From JBBKWJ01 sp037968895 (GTDB lineage: Bacteria; Actinomycetota; Acidimicrobiia; Acidimicrobiales; SZUA-35), in the NCBI GenBank assembly GCA_037968895.1, contig JBBKWJ010000132.1, positions 1 to 30,637 on the forward strand: a stretch of DNA of 30,637 nucleotides. Reading direction: 5' to 3'. The position numbers were made by a program, and so were the translations under genes. Within the stretch, counting starts at the first letter, position 1; each line of letters opens with the position of its first letter. The notes beneath the pieces were generated by a model that saw only the letters and a program-made list of their open reading frames with translations, searched no databases and was not told the DNA's origin. This document shows, in pieces, positions 28,257 through 30,637 of the stretch.

Positions 28257-29675
28257 TTACAGAATGTCTTGGCCGCGGTATGCGGCGGCATCAGGATCGG
28301 TGGCCACGACGGCGGCAACCTTGACTGCGAACGCGGCAACCTGCGCATCGACCGCACCGAGGAGCGAACGAGGGTCTTCTAAGATTGCGCCAAGCTCGTC
28401 GGCCGAACCGGGGAACGTTTCATCTTCCCCAAGGCGCTCGATAAGACCAGTCGCCTCGCCTGCGTCTTCCCTCATTGCGAGGGCGGCGGCAACGGCATGC
28501 TCCTTGATGATCTCGTGGCCGGCTTCGCGTCCAACCCCGTTTCGGACCGCATGCATCAAGAGGCTCGGCGTCGCAAGGAACGGCAGGTACCGCCGGAGCT
28601 CGGCGTCGATGACTGCGGGAAACACGCCGAAGTTGTTGAGAACCGAGAACGTTGTCTCGATCAGTCCGTCGAGAGCGAAGAACGCGTCAGGCAATACGAC
28701 CCGCCGGACGACTGAACATGAGACATCGCCTTCGTTCCATTGCTCACCGGAGAGGCCAGCCGCCATTGTGAGATGTCCCTTGAGGATGACGGCCAACCCT
28801 GAGATGCGCTCGCATGAACGGGTATTCATCTTGTGCGGCATTGCCGACGAACCGACCTGACCGGGACGGAATCCTTCGGTGGCAAGATCGTGTCCAGCCA
28901 TGAGACGGACAAGGAGCGCCAGGTTCGCCGGGGCTGCGGCCACTTGCACCAAGCTTGAGACGAGCTTGAAGTCGAGCGAGCGTGGGTAGACCTGGCCGAC
29001 CGAGCCGAGCACGCGTTCAACACCGAGTTCGCGAGCGAGTGTTTCTTCGAGTTTGGCCGCTTTGTCAGCGCCACCAAGCAAATCGATTTGGTCCTGCTGC
29101 GATCCGACCGGACCCTTGATTCCTCGGATGGAAAACCGGCTGATCGTGTCGTCGATCTGTTCCAGCGCGGCCAACAATTCTTCGCCTAAGGAGGCGAAGC
29201 GCTTACCCATCGTCGTTGGTTGGGCTGGAACGTTGTGCGTTCGGGCAACCATTGCTTGGTCGGAGAAGCTGACTGCAAGTTCGCCGAACAGCGACAGCAA
29301 GCCGACAACTCTCTTGCGAACCAGCTGGAGGGCTTGGAAGGACAGGAGCTGTTCGACGTTCTCGGTCACATCTCGCGACGTCAGCCCCTTGTGGAGGTCT
29401 TCGTGGCCGGCGATGGCGCAGAACTCATCGAGTCTTGCTTTCACGTCGTGCTTCGTAACGAGCTCGCGATCCCGGATTGCATCGAGGTCAATCTGGTCGA
29501 GAACTCGCTCGTAGTCGGCCACTGAATCGGCATCGGCATCAAGTCCAAGAGCGATCTGAGCCTTTAGAACCGCGACCCAAAAGTGGCGCTCGACCCTGAC
29601 CCGGTTGACCGGGTCGAAGATCGATGCCATTTCGCTGCTCGCATAGCGGTCAGCCAGGATGTTGGGGATGGACAC
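28257..29675 (-). CDS. purB: Adenylosuccinate lyase
   Basis: It catalyses two fumarate-releasing steps of purine synthesis (SAICAR to AICAR and adenylosuccinate to AMP). The 472-residue protein is of the fumarase/aspartase superfamily: GLTSRDVTENVEQLL, ARTHNVPAQPTTMGKR (with the catalytic His) and the signature GSSAMPHKMNTRSCERI are all present. The GTG start is supported by GGGAGG about 5 nt upstream; an ATG 2 nt before it is out of frame. It is followed by the peptide-MNIO pair on the same strand and is divergent from the zinc-finger gene. Confidence 0.96.
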   Translation of the reverse strand: MSIPNILADRYASSEMASIFDPVNRVRVERHFWVAVLKAQIALGLDADADSVADYERVLDQIDLDAIRDRELVTKHDVKARLDEFCAIAGHEDLHKGLTSRDVTENVEQLLSFQALQLVRKRVVGLLSLFGELAVSFSDQAMVARTHNVPAQPTTMGKRFASLGEELLAALEQIDDTISRFSIRGIKGPVGSQQDQIDLLGGADKAAKLEETLARELGVERVLGSVGQVYPRSLDFKLVSSLVQVAAAPANLALLVRLMAGHDLATEGFRPGQVGSSAMPHKMNTRSCERISGLAVILKGHLTMAAGLSGEQWNEGDVSCSVVRRVVLPDAFFALDGLIETTFSVLNNFGVFPAVIDAELRRYLPFLATPSLLMHAVRNGVGREAGHEIIKEHAVAAALAMREDAGEATGLIERLGEDETFPGSADELGAILEDPRSLLGAVDAQVAAFAVKVAAVVATDPDAAAYRGQDIL

Positions 29676-29764
29676 ATTTCCTCCCGGTGTTGCTTAAGGC
29701 ACGACAGTTGCGTGACGAAGCATGAGTAGTAAGTGTGCCCTGATTCCTGCCTTGGACAACATCT

Positions 29765-30637
29765 ATGAATGGTCGATGCGACAACGAACCCCTAGACCCC
29801 ACGGACGACGTCTGTGATCTTTGTGGTGGCGAATTCTGTAACGGTTGCCTGGTCGCGCCAACAAAGCGAAGCAAAACCGTGGCGTGCAAGAATTGTTCGA
29901 TGATCAACGCTGGCGTTAGACCAGGAAAAATCACCCGAACCCGCACACGGCGCGAGATAAAGAAGCGCCGCGAGGAGATCAAGTCCGAACGCAAGACGAT
30001 GCACGATGAGGGTCGATTCGTCTTCTTCGACGAAGACACTCGCGAGCAGTTCGAACAGCCAGACCCAGTGCGGGCCGAGTTAGACGAAACTGACGAGCTA
30101 CAACCCGCGTCAGAACACGAAAGCTCACCCACCGATTCAGCTGAAGATGGCAATGACGGTGACTGGCTCAACACACTCGACCTCAATACTGAACCGGGTG
30201 CGACCGATTCTTCCGCTCCATTGAGCGTGCCAAATGCACCGGCGATGGAACGGCTCGAACAACTTCGGGCGGCTAACCCCGAGCCCGAAATTGAGCCTGA
30301 GCCCGAAGCCCAAGTTGCCCCCACGGCACCCGTCGCTCCTGTTGTCGAACCTCTGGCTGAAGAGGATCGACCAACCTCATTCGACGAAGTCGACCCCTTT
30401 GCCGACACATCAGAGTCCGCACCGTCGGAGCCAATAACCGAGGATTTCGCAGCCCCCAGCCCCGTCGCTGCCCCCGAGCTTGAGCCAGCCAACACCGTCG
30501 AGCCGGAACCTGAGCCAGAACCGTTCTTCGCCACTACACCCGAACCTGAACCTGCCGACGTCGTCGAGCCAACCCCCGAGCCTGAACCCGCTATGGAAGA
30601 TTCGCCTCCATCAGCCCCAGAGCCCGTGGCCCATCCC
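29765..30637 (+). CDS. Cys-rich zinc-finger protein with Pro/Glu-rich tail (partial, 3' end missing)
   Basis: The frame is open to the window end (291 codons seen). Residues 1-45 hold seven cysteines, C5, C17, C20, C25, C28, C41 and C44, in CxxC pairs (VCDLCGGEFCNGCL, ACKNCS), which is a zinc-binding B-box or treble-clef-like pattern. A strongly basic stretch follows (about 56-75, KITRTRTRREIKKRREEIKS), then an acidic region, and from about 175 on a low-complexity tail of Glu-Pro repeats (EPEPE) with Ala and Val. I recognise no family for the whole protein. A zinc ribbon followed by a basic helix suggests nucleic-acid or protein binding; the tail may be a spacer. No Shine-Dalgarno is clear, so the start could be slightly different. 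Confidence 0.72.
   Translation, partial: MNGRCDNEPLDPTDDVCDLCGGEFCNGCLVAPTKRSKTVACKNCSMINAGVRPGKITRTRTRREIKKRREEIKSERKTMHDEGRFVFFDEDTREQFEQPDPVRAELDETDELQPASEHESSPTDSAEDGNDGDWLNTLDLNTEPGATDSSAPLSVPNAPAMERLEQLRAANPEPEIEPEPEAQVAPTAPVAPVVEPLAEEDRPTSFDEVDPFADTSESAPSEPITEDFAAPSPVAAPELEPANTVEPEPEPEPFFATTPEPEPADVVEPTPEPEPAMEDSPPSAPEPVAHP

Noticed and set aside
29650..30534. 294-codon reverse ORF made of Ser/Gly repeats
   Set aside because: It is the antisense of the Glu/Pro repeat tail and of the Cys-rich gene; low-complexity sense codons keep the opposite frame open. The forward frame has the zinc-binding cysteine pattern.
1..30637. CRISPR arrays, insertion sequences, prophage or integrated elements
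   Set aside because: No spaced direct repeats, transposase or integrase genes, or duplicated attachment sites at the tRNAs were seen.

Overview
The window looks like a chromosomal core segment of a mid-GC actinobacterium, most probably of the Acidimicrobiia or a close relative (inference from gene content only). Lineage clues are a WhiB7-type regulator, an IniR/IniB-like pair, an F420-type luciferase-like oxidoreductase, ClpS next to DUF2017, an acyl-ACP desaturase, and an aa3-type oxidase whose subunit II carries a fused cytochrome c. Many starts appear leaderless: a TANNNT box lies 6-8 nt before the start codon. I see no insertion sequence, prophage, CRISPR array or rRNA, and no gene-free stretch above 300 bases.

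Layout. 1-2669 (minus): start of an IniB-like gene, cut by the window edge, behind a large IniR-like ATPase/LuxR regulator. 2711-3625 (minus): acyl-ACP desaturase with a perfect 30-bp palindrome at its start. 3754-5907: a degenerate RsbW-like protein, dUTPase, oligoribonuclease and acyl-ACP thioesterase, packed with shared stops and a 34-bp divergent promoter. 5908-6809: whiB7 behind a long leader holding a strong-SD upstream ORF, an intrinsic terminator and a possible antiterminator. 6920-8939: TlpA-like thioredoxin, CcdA and a poly-gamma-glutamate hydrolase-like protein. 8949-12773: LLM oxidoreductase and the TrkA/TrkH potassium system. 12770-15073: PdxH and an ABC exporter.

15103-25517 is a terminal oxidase locus. 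On the minus strand it runs: degenerate subunit I paralogue, degenerate subunit III paralogue, unknown membrane protein, subunit II with cytochrome c, true subunit I, true subunit III, subunit IV, CtaG. Heme O synthase (CtaB) lies upstream and divergent heme A synthase (CtaA) beside it. Together they make the heme, load copper and build the oxidase; TlpA and CcdA could supply the reduced thiols for cytochrome c and the CuA site.

25514-26825: clpS, a DUF2017 gene and tRNA-Glu, tRNA-Asp and tRNA-Phe with strong terminators. 26888-29675 (minus): purB, then a 62-residue exported peptide ending in a Cys-Pro-Gly-Cys motif, overlapping a DUF692/MNIO oxidase gene. This last pair looks like a small peptide-modification (RiPP-type) system and is the best candidate for an undescribed system. 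29765-end: a Cys-rich zinc-finger protein with a Pro/Glu tail, cut by the window end.

The most notable signals are the MNIO-peptide pair, the whiB7 attenuator, and the duplicated oxidase subunits that have lost their metal ligands.
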